From positions 1-21,243 of the forward strand of contig JACQTR010000047.1 in the NCBI GenBank assembly GCA_016210705.1: DNA of 21,243 nucleotides. Reading direction: 5' to 3'. Positions 1 to 7,190 of this stretch are shown here, piece by piece. Under the pieces are notes generated by a model. The model was not told where the DNA came from. It was given only the letters and a program-made list of their open reading frames with translations, and did not search any database. The translations under genes and the position numbers were made by a program. This DNA is from Chloroflexota bacterium (GTDB lineage: Bacteria; Chloroflexota; Dehalococcoidia; JACQTR01). The stretch's first letter is position 1; each line of letters opens with the position of its first letter.

Positions 1-56
1 CTGATCTCCACGAAGAGGTATGGGGGCAGTTTGCCGATGCGTTTAGCTAATCGCAT
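1..56 (-). CDS. dapL: LL-diaminopimelate aminotransferase, N-terminal 18 codons only
   Basis: The minus strand from position 56 opens with ATG and reads MRLAKRIGKLPPYLFVEI before running off the window edge. This matches the typical start of DapL (A/KRI..LPPYLF.EI), a PLP-dependent aminotransferase that converts tetrahydrodipicolinate directly to LL-diaminopimelate. It would act immediately before DapF, whose gene lies upstream in the same string. The gene starts 9 bases after the stop of the preceding unknown gene, with only a weak TTAGG-like ribosome site. The identification rests on 18 residues plus the dapF context, so it is likely but not certain. The rest of the gene lies outside the window. 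Confidence 0.72.
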   Translation of the reverse strand, partial: MRLAKRIGKLPPYLFVEI

Positions 57-65
57 GGCCTAAAC

Positions 66-479
66 CTAAAGGGAATGCAGGGCTTTGTTGGTGGCTTCCA
101 CGCATAGATTATGCTCCTTCAGCATTTTGCCGCTCAAAGCTTGTACCCATAGAGAAGTTTTAAAGGCGCCCATGCCAATATTACCGAGGGTCCCTTTTTC
201 TGATAATGCATTGTTTGCTTCTCCCAAGACCCCCAGGCCGGCGCGTCGCCATTGCCAGACCATCTCCGGGCTAAGCTCTTCAGGCATGACGAATTTGGAG
301 ATTAAGCTCATATCGGGGCGAACATAATCAACTAAGGATTCCTCTCCCCATCCGCTCTCTCGCATTGTTAAATAGATGGCCAGCTTAACCACTTCCTCTT
401 GGTCTATCTCTGGGTCCTGGGATAAGAATCCTACGATTATGGCAGTGGGCCAGTCTAAGCCATTTTTAAACTTGGGCAT
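66..479 (-). CDS. Hypothetical protein of 137 residues, unknown family
   Basis: This is an open frame of 137 codons starting with ATG at 479, preceded by an AGAGGA ribosome-site-like stretch 9 bases upstream. It ends 9 bases before dapL, so it is probably co-transcribed with it. I do not recognise the family. The protein looks soluble and mostly helical. It is Trp-containing (WPTA, GWGEE, MVWQWRRAG, SLWVQAL), acidic in its first third and Gly-rich around residues 80-105. There is no signal peptide, clear transmembrane helix or nucleotide-binding motif. No overlapping frame offers a better candidate, and the position and spacing support it as a real gene. It sits with the next unknown gene between dapF and dapL. 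Confidence 0.6.
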   Translation of the reverse strand: MPKFKNGLDWPTAIIVGFLSQDPEIDQEEVVKLAIYLTMRESGWGEESLVDYVRPDMSLISKFVMPEELSPEMVWQWRRAGLGVLGEANNALSEKGTLGNIGMGAFKTSLWVQALSGKMLKEHNLCVEATNKALHSL

Positions 480-529
480 AACTCAAAGTCCTCTAATCTG
501 ATTTTATACCAGATAATCTCTTAGCAAAG

Positions 530-1318
530 CTACCAAACCTTTAATAGCATCAATCTGCCAACTTTTTTCCATGACTTAGGAAAATAATTTCCTGAAGAGT
601 TCCAACTTGCAAGTTGTGCTAAAAATAAATGATCTATTTGAAGGTAGGCTGATTTCAAGGCTGCTGTAAACTCTAGTGGTTCTATAGAATCGCCAAAAAG
701 CCAATTACTCAATTCAATCACTCCTACCTTGACAACAGAAGGCCCATAATCAACAAACTTTTTTGAAATGTGATCCAAGGCCTCCCATAAGTCCTCAGGG
801 GCAGGTTTTTTCGAAAACCGTCCCATCTTTAGGACAGAGATACTTGACCCGTCGTGACTCTCTCGAACTAAGCAATATTCATAATTAATGAATTTGAAGT
901 ATAAAAGGCGACCATCGGAATCGTTCGCAAGCTCTTCTATTTTTGTTAATAACGTTTCCAAGAAGTGAGGCCATTTACTTGTGTTCTGCATAGGCATATA
1001 GCAGGGCCAAGGCACGTATAACGTGTAGCTACCTTTTACGGTTTCTTGCCCCTCAAACCATTCTTCAACAGCATGACGGAACTTGGGAAAAATTGTATCA
1101 TACTCGAACTCTCTCCGGCATTTTTCTGCTCTTCGGGTAACTTCTATCACGCCGCATTGCTCGCCTGATCTATCACAAAACGCAAACTCAGGAGCGCCCT
1201 CGTGCTCGTCTAACCGAGGGCCGAGCTGGAATAATGTTCCACAGCAATCACCAAGGTATATGCAGATAGCCTCACATATTTCTTTATCTATTTCTTTATT
1301 CGATAATCTAGTTCGCAC
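530..1318 (-). CDS. Hypothetical protein of 262 residues, AT-rich, starts inside dapF
   Basis: The frame could be opened at ATG 1342. A GTG at 1318 is preferred because AGGGGGAG lies 7 bases upstream of it and because it overlaps the dapF stop by only 11 bases. The protein has no signal peptide or membrane helix and I do not recognise it. Near residues 40-65 there is a PEF...GVIEVTRR pattern. It recalls the (P)D/E-x(n)-E-x-K/T core of restriction-like nuclease folds, but the usual Lys is absent, so this is only a hint. Aromatic residues are frequent (YTLYVPWPCY, FKFINYEYCL). Base composition is visibly richer in A+T than the flanking metabolic genes, which suggests later acquisition. A 50-base gap separates it from the next gene. 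Confidence 0.6.
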   Translation of the reverse strand: MRTRLSNKEIDKEICEAICIYLGDCCGTLFQLGPRLDEHEGAPEFAFCDRSGEQCGVIEVTRRAEKCRREFEYDTIFPKFRHAVEEWFEGQETVKGSYTLYVPWPCYMPMQNTSKWPHFLETLLTKIEELANDSDGRLLYFKFINYEYCLVRESHDGSSISVLKMGRFSKKPAPEDLWEALDHISKKFVDYGPSVVKVGVIELSNWLFGDSIEPLEFTAALKSAYLQIDHLFLAQLASWNSSGNYFPKSWKKVGRLMLLKVW

Positions 1319-2153
1319 TAGCCCACTCCCCCTTGAACACATATGCCAGATGCGTGCTCAAGAACACCTCCCCTACTCTATCCCAGGCCACGGTCATTGT
1401 GCCCCCTCGATATATTATGTCAACTTCCTTTTCAGCTAGCTCCTTAAGCTGGGCGGCCACAGCCACAGCGCACGCCCCGGTGCCGCAAGAAAGGGTCTCT
1501 CCAGCGCCCCGCTCCCAAACACGGGCCTTGATCTGGCTCTTATCCATTACCTGGGCCACCTCAAAATTTACCCTTCGAGGAAAGATGGGATGATGTTCCA
1601 CCCGAGGGCCTATTTGATCCAAAGGAAAAGAGGCCACGTCCTCTACGAAGGCCACCGCATGGGGGTTGCCCATGGATAGGCAGGAGAGGCGCAGCTCCAT
1701 CTCCCCTACTTGTAAGGGGTAATCCAGGATGGGCGTGTCACCCTCTGGGACGAGCATGGGGATTTGCTTAGCTCGAAATTGGGGCAGGCCCATGCTTACC
1801 CTAACGCTGGCGACCGTATTTCCCTCTCTTTGGGCCTGGACAGTTCTCATCCCGGCCGGAGTTTCAATGGTCACCTGAGTGACCTTAGAATCGGACAGCT
1901 TGGCTTCGATGACATGTTTGGCAAAGCAGGCGATGCCATTGCCACACATCTCGGCCTCAGAGCCATCGGGGTTGAACATACGCATAGCGAAGTCGGCCTT
2001 GGATGAGGGCAAAACCAAAATCAGGCCATCGGCGCCAACCCCCTTATGGCGATGGCACATGCTTTTTGCTAATGCTGGCCAGTCTGCTGACTTATTATTA
2101 GCGTCAATCAAGAGGAAGTCGTTGCCGGCGGCCTCCATCTTGATGAAGTTCAT
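1308..2153 (-). CDS. dapF: Diaminopimelate epimerase
   Basis: DapF interconverts LL- and meso-diaminopimelate without a cofactor in the cytoplasm, feeding lysine and peptidoglycan synthesis. The 281-residue frame is the usual family length. Both catalytic cysteines are visible: Cys70 in MCGNGIACF and Cys223 in SCGTGACAVAVAA. The N-terminal MNFIKMEAAGNDFLLID is the normal MxGxGNDF-type opening. The substrate-binding GNPHAV motif is at about 162-167. The HPxFP motif is present as HHPIFPRRVNFE, with Asn196 kept and a slightly unusual Val before it. The ATG at 2153 overlaps the stop of the upstream 39-residue ORF by ATGA, so the two are probably translated in a coupled way. The 3' end contains the ribosome site and start of the next gene. 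Confidence 0.96.
   Translation of the reverse strand: MNFIKMEAAGNDFLLIDANNKSADWPALAKSMCHRHKGVGADGLILVLPSSKADFAMRMFNPDGSEAEMCGNGIACFAKHVIEAKLSDSKVTQVTIETPAGMRTVQAQREGNTVASVRVSMGLPQFRAKQIPMLVPEGDTPILDYPLQVGEMELRLSCLSMGNPHAVAFVEDVASFPLDQIGPRVEHHPIFPRRVNFEVAQVMDKSQIKARVWERGAGETLSCGTGACAVAVAAQLKELAEKEVDIIYRGGTMTVAWDRVGEVFLSTHLAYVFKGEWASAN
1326..1333 (-). promoter_or_regulatory. Ribosome binding site inside the dapF 3' end
   Basis: On the minus strand AGGGGGAG is followed after 7 bases by GTG at 1318. It is embedded in the last codons of dapF (…Gly-Glu-Trp-Ala-Ser-Ala-Asn-stop). The spacing decides the start of the downstream unknown gene and implies translational coupling to dapF. Confidence 0.6.
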
Positions 2154-2269
2154 TTAGCCTCCGATTCCTGCTTTGTGACTTCACCATATTTTTGGCAATA
2201 CTCCCGGCATTTCCGGCAGCAGTTGGCTATAGCCATCCCCAAAATAAACCCCAAAAGGAAACGCTTCAT
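2150..2269 (-). CDS. 39-residue Cys-rich micro-protein with one hydrophobic segment
   Basis: The minus strand from ATG 2269 to TGA 2150 encodes 39 residues. After MKRF comes a hydrophobic stretch (LLGFILGMAIA, residues 5-15), then a cysteine cluster NCCRKCREYC at 16-25 (CC-x2-C-x3-C), and a charged tail ending in QESEAK. A near-perfect AGGAGGTG ribosome site lies 4 bases upstream. Its ATG overlaps the miaA stop (ATGA) and its stop overlaps the dapF start (ATGA). Such double coupling is hard to explain unless it is translated. It could be a membrane-anchored metal-binding or redox micro-protein, or a translation-coupling peptide. The cysteines follow the hydrophobic stretch without a classic lipobox, so a lipoprotein is unlikely. 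I do not recognise a family. Confidence 0.7.
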   Translation of the reverse strand: MKRFLLGFILGMAIANCCRKCREYCQKYGEVTKQESEAK

Positions 2270-3186
2270 CTAACACCTCCTGCCAGGGCACTTCCCTGAG
2301 CAACAAGCTCCGATATGGGTTTCTTTATGTTGTCCTTTATGTCAAACCAACGAATCCTTTGGTCCCCCGGTCGAAACCAAGCATATTGATGACGAGCCAG
2401 ACGATGGGTTTCGTATTTCATTTGTTGTATAGCTGTGGCCAGGTCTAGCTTACCTTCAAGGTACTTTATCATTTGTTTATACCCTACGCTAGACATAGCC
2501 GATAGCTGGGGGCTGTAGCCCCGCTCTAGAAGGCCTCTGACCTCTTCCACCAAGCCAGCCTTCACCATAGCCTCCACGCGCTCATCTATCCTTCGATAAA
2601 GGTCTTCTCTACCAGTGGTCAAGCCGACAACAATGAATGGAAAAGGAGGTGGCAACTTCCGTTGAAATTGAGAGAAAGGCATGCCCGTTTTTAGGCAAAC
2701 CTCCAAGGCTCGAATCACGCGCCGTGTGTTGCGGGAATCGATCCTTTGCGCCGCTTGGGGATCAACCTTCATCAATTCCTGATAGAGCTTCTGGCTATCT
2801 TGAGCCTCCAATGTGTGACGCAACTCCCAATGAGGCGGCACCGAAGGAATTTGCCAACCCTCTACCACCGCCCAAACATAGAGACCACTTCCCCCTACCA
2901 GCAAAGGCCATCGGCCCCGTGCAAAGATATCGGCGATGGCTTCATAAGCCAGCCTCTGATATTGCGCTAGGCTAAATTCCTCGTCTGGGCTTACTATCTC
3001 GATAAGATGGTGAGGGACTAGAGCCTGTTCTTTAGGGCTGGGCTTAGCGGTGCCGATATTCATAAAGCGATAAACTTGGCGGCTATCGGCGTTTACAACC
3101 TCGCCACACAAAATTTGGGCCAACTCCAAAGCCAAACGGCTTTTGCCCGCTGCCGTGGGCCCTACGATGGCGATGACCGGCTTCAT
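2266..3186 (-). CDS. miaA: tRNA dimethylallyltransferase
   Basis: MiaA transfers the dimethylallyl group of DMAPP to N6 of adenosine 37 in tRNAs that read codons beginning with U. The 306-residue protein has the P-loop GPTAAGKS at residues 9-16 and the ADSRQVYRFMNIGTAKPS region that binds tRNA and carries the general-base Asp. The family motifs GGSGLYV..VVEG, RNTRRVIRALEV and the C-terminal TH..ARHQYAWFR are also present. Its ATG overlaps the tpiA stop (ATGA) and its own TGA overlaps the start of a 39-residue ORF. Its substrate comes from the isoprenoid pathway whose first gene, dxs, and a prenyl synthase gene lie upstream in this window. Confidence 0.96.
   Translation of the reverse strand: MKPVIAIVGPTAAGKSRLALELAQILCGEVVNADSRQVYRFMNIGTAKPSPKEQALVPHHLIEIVSPDEEFSLAQYQRLAYEAIADIFARGRWPLLVGGSGLYVWAVVEGWQIPSVPPHWELRHTLEAQDSQKLYQELMKVDPQAAQRIDSRNTRRVIRALEVCLKTGMPFSQFQRKLPPPFPFIVVGLTTGREDLYRRIDERVEAMVKAGLVEEVRGLLERGYSPQLSAMSSVGYKQMIKYLEGKLDLATAIQQMKYETHRLARHQYAWFRPGDQRIRWFDIKDNIKKPISELVAQGSALAGGVR
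2274..2281 (-). promoter_or_regulatory. Strong ribosome binding site overlapping the miaA 3' end
   Basis: AGGAGGTG on the minus strand, 4 bases before ATG 2269. It lies in the Gly-Gly-Val-Arg codons that end MiaA and marks the start of the 39-residue ORF. Confidence 0.65.
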
Positions 3187-3947
3187 TTTTTACCTTTTAC
3201 TGCCGCTGTTTGCTCCACAATGGCGATGAACTCATCGGCCTTAAGGCTGGCTCCACCCACCAAAGCCCCATCGATCTCTTTCTGGCACAGGAACTCAGCG
3301 ACATTGGCGCCAGTAACGCTGCCACCGTACTGAATAGGTACCATATCAGCCTGAGCGGCACCATAGAGCCTACCCATTTCGTGACGAATGATAGAGATAG
3401 TATCGTTAGCTTGTTCGCCGGTGGCAGCACGTCCCGTTCCGATGGCCCATATAGGTTCGTAGGCCACAACCACCCTCTCCAAGGATGGCACACTAGCCAA
3501 GGCTCCCTTGACCTGGCGGGTGATTACCTCCTCCATCAGCCCCTTTTCCCTTTCCTCCAACTTTTCTCCAACGCATATGATGGGTTTTAAGCCAACTTTG
3601 AGGGCAGCTTGAACCTTCTTATTGACTATCTCATCGCTCTCGCCAAAGTATTGGCGTCGCTCCGAGTGGCCCAGAACGACATACTGGCATAACCCAGCCA
3701 GCATTAAAGGAGAGACCTCCCCTGTGTAGGCGCCCTTCTCCTCAAAATGCATGTTCTGAGCTCCGAGTTTTAGTGAAGAGTTCAGAATAAGTTCCCTCAC
3801 GGCGGTTAGGGAGACAAAGGGCGGACAGAGAACCTTTTCCACCCCATTGATTGCCTCCAACTTATTGCGCATGGCCTTAACTAAAGCCATGGCCTCAGAT
3901 ACGGTGGTATTCATCTTCCAATTGCCAGCGATAATTGTGGTTCGCAT
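3183..3947 (-). CDS. tpiA: Triosephosphate isomerase
   Basis: TpiA interconverts dihydroxyacetone phosphate and glyceraldehyde 3-phosphate in the cytoplasm. The 254-residue TIM barrel has GNWKMN with the catalytic Lys near residue 11. It also has VLGHSERRQYFGE with the catalytic His, VAYEPIWAIGTGRAA with the catalytic Glu followed by the flexible loop, and the phosphate-binding IQYGGSV and GALVGGASL. ATG at 3947 follows the apgM stop by 3 bases with GGAG just upstream. It overlaps miaA by ATGA. The gene continues the glycolytic string pgk-apgM-tpiA and supplies glyceraldehyde 3-phosphate, one of the Dxs substrates. Confidence 0.97.
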   Translation of the reverse strand: MRTTIIAGNWKMNTTVSEAMALVKAMRNKLEAINGVEKVLCPPFVSLTAVRELILNSSLKLGAQNMHFEEKGAYTGEVSPLMLAGLCQYVVLGHSERRQYFGESDEIVNKKVQAALKVGLKPIICVGEKLEEREKGLMEEVITRQVKGALASVPSLERVVVAYEPIWAIGTGRAATGEQANDTISIIRHEMGRLYGAAQADMVPIQYGGSVTGANVAEFLCQKEIDGALVGGASLKADEFIAIVEQTAAVKGKK

Positions 3948-3950
3948 CTT

Positions 3951-5159
3951 CTAAGCTCCAAACTTACTTAATTTTTTGGCGTGAGCCAAGGCCAAGGTCA
4001 TAACCTGGGTGGCAGGAAATCTGCCTAGGCCACCTCTATTACAAGCCCTCTCCGAAAATTCAGTCACGGTATCGGGGCGGCACCAAGGAGAGAAAAGCAG
4101 AAAAGGAACCGGGTGCCAACTATGTCCTTTGAGAACAGCAGGGGTAGAATGGTCTCCAGTCACTATAACCACATCAGGTTGAAGAGCAAGAAGGCGAGGA
4201 ATCATTGCATCTACCTGCTCGATAGCCTGTACCTTGTCATCAAACCGCCCGTCCTCCCCAGCAACGTCTGTATCCTTAAAGTGGATATAGAAGAAATCGT
4301 AATCCGAGTAATGTTTTTCTAGAGTATCTAACTCCATACCTAAAGTGGTACCGGTGACAAGGACCTCCATTCCCAGTAACCGAGCCAGCCCTTGATACAT
4401 AGTATAGGGCGCAATGGCAGCAGACTTTAATGGATATATTTCTTCGAATCGGGGTAGGTTGGGGCATTGGGAAAAACCTCGCAAAAGGATCATGTTGGCG
4501 GGATGGGAGTCAGCAAGGATCGTCTTTGCCCGGGCAATAAATTCATTAGCTAAGCGAGCAGCTTTTTCACCTTGAGGTGAAAGGGACCGTATAGGTAATG
4601 GGGGTAACCCTATTTGCTGAGGGTCCGAGTCTCTTATCTGGTCGGAGAGTCCGACCCCACGAAAGATGGCCACAAAGCGATGCTCTTTCACCGGGGTTAC
4701 CAGAATTTGGCCATCTCCAGCACTAAGTTGATTTAGCTTCTGGCATAACAAGGCACTTTTTTCACTGGAAATGCGTCCAGCGCGGCGGTCAGTAACAACA
4801 CCTTGGCCGTCTACAGTGCAAAAATTGCCCCGAGCGGCTACATCTCCTTCGCGAAGCTCTGCGCCGATCCCTAAAGCCTCTATAGCTCCCCGACCTACCA
4901 TATAAGTTACGGGGTCATAACCAAAAAGGGCTAAGTGAGAAGAGCCACTGCCCGGAGTTACGCCAGGAGCAATGGGTTCCATCAGGCCACAGATAGCTTT
5001 GCGTGCCAACTCATCCAAATGGGGCGTTTGGGCTGTTTCCAACTCGGTGCCCACGCCTTCAGCCCTGGGCAAGCCTCCTAAACCATCTAAAACTAAAAGA
5101 ACTATTTTGGTGGGCGAAGGCTTAGCAATAGACTTTAATTGTTCCCAGCTAAACAGCAT
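3951..5159 (-). CDS. apgM: Cofactor-independent phosphoglycerate mutase, archaeal type
   Basis: This enzyme interconverts 3- and 2-phosphoglycerate without 2,3-bisphosphoglycerate and belongs to the alkaline-phosphatase superfamily with two metal ions. The 402-residue length and the motifs match the ApgM branch and not the ~510-residue GpmI. Metal-binding Asp25 is in LVLDGLGGLPR. The probable nucleophile Ser71 is in TPGSGSSHLALFGYDP. Metal ligands lie in HFKDTDVAGEDG and VIVTGDHSTP, and a further His in KGHSWHPVPFLL. AGGAGG lies only 3 bases before ATG 5159, which is tight but is the best available start. A 15-base gap follows pgk and a 3-base gap precedes tpiA, so the three form one transcription unit. 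Confidence 0.93.
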   Translation of the reverse strand: MLFSWEQLKSIAKPSPTKIVLLVLDGLGGLPRAEGVGTELETAQTPHLDELARKAICGLMEPIAPGVTPGSGSSHLALFGYDPVTYMVGRGAIEALGIGAELREGDVAARGNFCTVDGQGVVTDRRAGRISSEKSALLCQKLNQLSAGDGQILVTPVKEHRFVAIFRGVGLSDQIRDSDPQQIGLPPLPIRSLSPQGEKAARLANEFIARAKTILADSHPANMILLRGFSQCPNLPRFEEIYPLKSAAIAPYTMYQGLARLLGMEVLVTGTTLGMELDTLEKHYSDYDFFYIHFKDTDVAGEDGRFDDKVQAIEQVDAMIPRLLALQPDVVIVTGDHSTPAVLKGHSWHPVPFLLFSPWCRPDTVTEFSERACNRGGLGRFPATQVMTLALAHAKKLSKFGA

Positions 5160-5174
5160 CCACCTCCTAATGGG

Positions 5175-6362
5175 CTAAACTTTGTCGAGAAGCGCAGCAA
5201 CCCCTGGTAGGGTTTTTCCTTCCAAGAACTCTAAGGTAGCCCCACCCCCCGTGGAAACATGAGTTATTTTGCCAGCTAAGCCCAGCTCTTCCACAGCAGC
5301 AGCGGTCTCGCCACCACCTACGATGGTGGTCGCCCGCACCTGAGCGAGGAGTGAAGCTAGAGATCGGGTGCCTTGGGCAAAGGGTGGGAATTCGTAAACC
5401 CCCATTGGCCCGTTCCAGAGGATGGTCTGGCACACCTGGACCTGGTCAGAAAATGCCCTCACTGTTTGAGGTCCGATGTCCATTATAAACGCCTGAGGAG
5501 GCACCGCCGCTGCCGCCACCGCACGAAAAGAAGTATCGGCTGCGAAATCGTCGCCCACTACCACATCAATAGGAAGGAGAACCTTCACACCTTTGGCTTG
5601 GGCCTGCTTTAAAAGCTGAGCAGCGAAGTTCAATTGCTCGTTTTCCACCGCCGAGCGGCCCACAGAATAGCCTTGGGATTTTAGGAAGGTGCAGGCCATG
5701 CCTCCCCCCAGTAGCAAAGAGTCCACCTTACCCAGGAGGTTTTCCAGCACTCCCATCTTGGTGCTCACCTTGGCACCGCCAATGATGGCAGCAAAAGGAT
5801 GCTGAGGGTGGCCCAAGAGTTCTCCCAAGACTGCCAGCTCTTTCTCCATAAGGAATCCGGCTACGGCGGGAAGGTAACGGGCGACACCAGCGGTAGAGGC
5901 ATGGGCTCGATGGGCCGTGGCAAAGGCATCATTAACATATATGTCTGCCAGACCCGCCAGCGACTGAGCGAAGAGGAGGTCGTTACTTTCTTCCTCAGCG
6001 TGAAAGCGCAGGTTTTCCAGGAGAATAACGTCACCCTCTTTCATCTGTTTCACCGCTGCCTCTACTTCTGGGCCAACACAGTCGTTGGTTTTACCTACCT
6101 CTTGGCCCAGAAGCTGGGATAGACGTCGCGCTACCCCATCCAAGCGCAACCTATCCACCACTTTGCCTTCAGGACGTCCCAGATGGGAGACCAAGATAAT
6201 CTTGGCTTGCTCCTGTATCAGGTAACGGAGAGTGGGGAGGGTCGCTCGGATACGGCCATCGTCGGTGATCGATCCGGTCGCCTTATCCAGAGGAACATTA
6301 TAATCTACCCGGACCAACACCCGTTTGCCTCGAACGTCGATATCCTTAACGGTTTGCTTCAC
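5175..6362 (-). CDS. pgk: Phosphoglycerate kinase
   Basis: Pgk transfers phosphate between 1,3-bisphosphoglycerate and ADP in glycolysis and gluconeogenesis. The 395-residue protein starts at GTG 6362, with GGGGGG 7 bases upstream, and begins in normal family fashion (MKQTVKDIDVRGKRVLVRVDYNVP). The substrate-binding SHLGRPEGK, the YVNDAFATAHRAHAST stretch, the hinge region GGAKVSTKMGVLENLL and the nucleotide-binding C-terminal GGGETAAA…VSTGGGATLEFLEG are intact. It overlaps the 3' end of the cooC-like gene by 17 bases. It is followed after 15 bases by apgM, so it is very likely co-transcribed with both. Confidence 0.97.
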   Translation of the reverse strand: MKQTVKDIDVRGKRVLVRVDYNVPLDKATGSITDDGRIRATLPTLRYLIQEQAKIILVSHLGRPEGKVVDRLRLDGVARRLSQLLGQEVGKTNDCVGPEVEAAVKQMKEGDVILLENLRFHAEEESNDLLFAQSLAGLADIYVNDAFATAHRAHASTAGVARYLPAVAGFLMEKELAVLGELLGHPQHPFAAIIGGAKVSTKMGVLENLLGKVDSLLLGGGMACTFLKSQGYSVGRSAVENEQLNFAAQLLKQAQAKGVKVLLPIDVVVGDDFAADTSFRAVAAAAVPPQAFIMDIGPQTVRAFSDQVQVCQTILWNGPMGVYEFPPFAQGTRSLASLLAQVRATTIVGGGETAAAVEELGLAGKITHVSTGGGATLEFLEGKTLPGVAALLDKV

Positions 6363-7149
6363 CAGGTTTCCCCCCTTTGTAAAGCTCTTCCAGCTTGATC
6401 TTTATTTCCCTAGCCTCGGCCACCGCTTGAGGATCGACATCAAAAACGCTTAGACCCTTTAGATCGGCCTCGATGATTTTAGGGCTGTAGTTAAGAAAGC
6501 CCAAAACCTCGAAATCGGTAGCATTATCGAGGATAAATTGGCGATCGGCAGTGTTAGTGGTTTTACAACCTACCACATAACAACGTTGGATGCCTATATC
6601 CCGGGCTAAGCTTTTTATGGCTGCTGCCGTTTGCAGGCTCCGCCGGCCTGGCTCTACCACCACAATAAAGGCATCCACCGCCTCAGTGGTACCACGGCCC
6701 AGATGCTCCACTCCGGCCTCCATGTCCATAATAACCACCTCAGAACGTCGCAGAAGGAGATGGCTCACTAAGCTGCGGATGAGAACGCTTTCAGGACAGA
6801 CGCAGCCTCCACCTCCTTGCTTCACCGTACCCATGACCAGTAGCTTAACCCCATCCTTGGTAAAGGAAAAACGTTCCGGAATGTCATCCACACGAGGGTT
6901 AAGTTTATAAAATCCCCCTATAGTTCCTGGCTTAGCCCCCGTGCGCTCTTCGATGAGGTCTTTTAGCTCAGATATAGGGTTGATGCGACTGGCCTCCTCT
7001 GGAGGTATGCCCAGGGCCGAGGCCAGATTAGCATCAGGGTCAGCATCTATGGCGAGGACGGTGTTGCCCTCGGCGGCGTATAGATAGGCCAGAAGGCTGG
7101 CCAAGGTGGTTTTGCCTACCCCACCTTTCCCAGTTATAGCTAACTTCAT
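6346..7149 (-). CDS. cooC: CooC-type nickel-insertion ATPase for CO dehydrogenase
   Basis: This is a 267-residue SIMIBI-class P-loop ATPase of the MinD/ParA group. The deviant Walker A GKGGVGKTT is at residues 7-15 and the switch-I region AIDADPDANLASALG at 34-47. A GGGGCVCPES segment puts Cys116 and Cys118 in the C-x-C motif that binds nickel at the dimer interface in CooC. The family matures the Ni-Fe-S cluster of carbon monoxide dehydrogenase, which feeds the Wood-Ljungdahl pathway. No CODH/ACS gene is in the window, so the role rests on the CxC motif. The gene lies between a prenyl synthase and pgk and overlaps pgk by 17 bases. A plain ParA/MinD role is less likely because those lack the CxC. 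Confidence 0.85.
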   Translation of the reverse strand: MKLAITGKGGVGKTTLASLLAYLYAAEGNTVLAIDADPDANLASALGIPPEEASRINPISELKDLIEERTGAKPGTIGGFYKLNPRVDDIPERFSFTKDGVKLLVMGTVKQGGGGCVCPESVLIRSLVSHLLLRRSEVVIMDMEAGVEHLGRGTTEAVDAFIVVVEPGRRSLQTAAAIKSLARDIGIQRCYVVGCKTTNTADRQFILDNATDFEVLGFLNYSPKIIEADLKGLSVFDVDPQAVAEAREIKIKLEELYKGGKPGEANR

Positions 7150-7190
7150 TGATGTCGTCTTCTCCTCAATTTAACCCACGATTATGTTAA

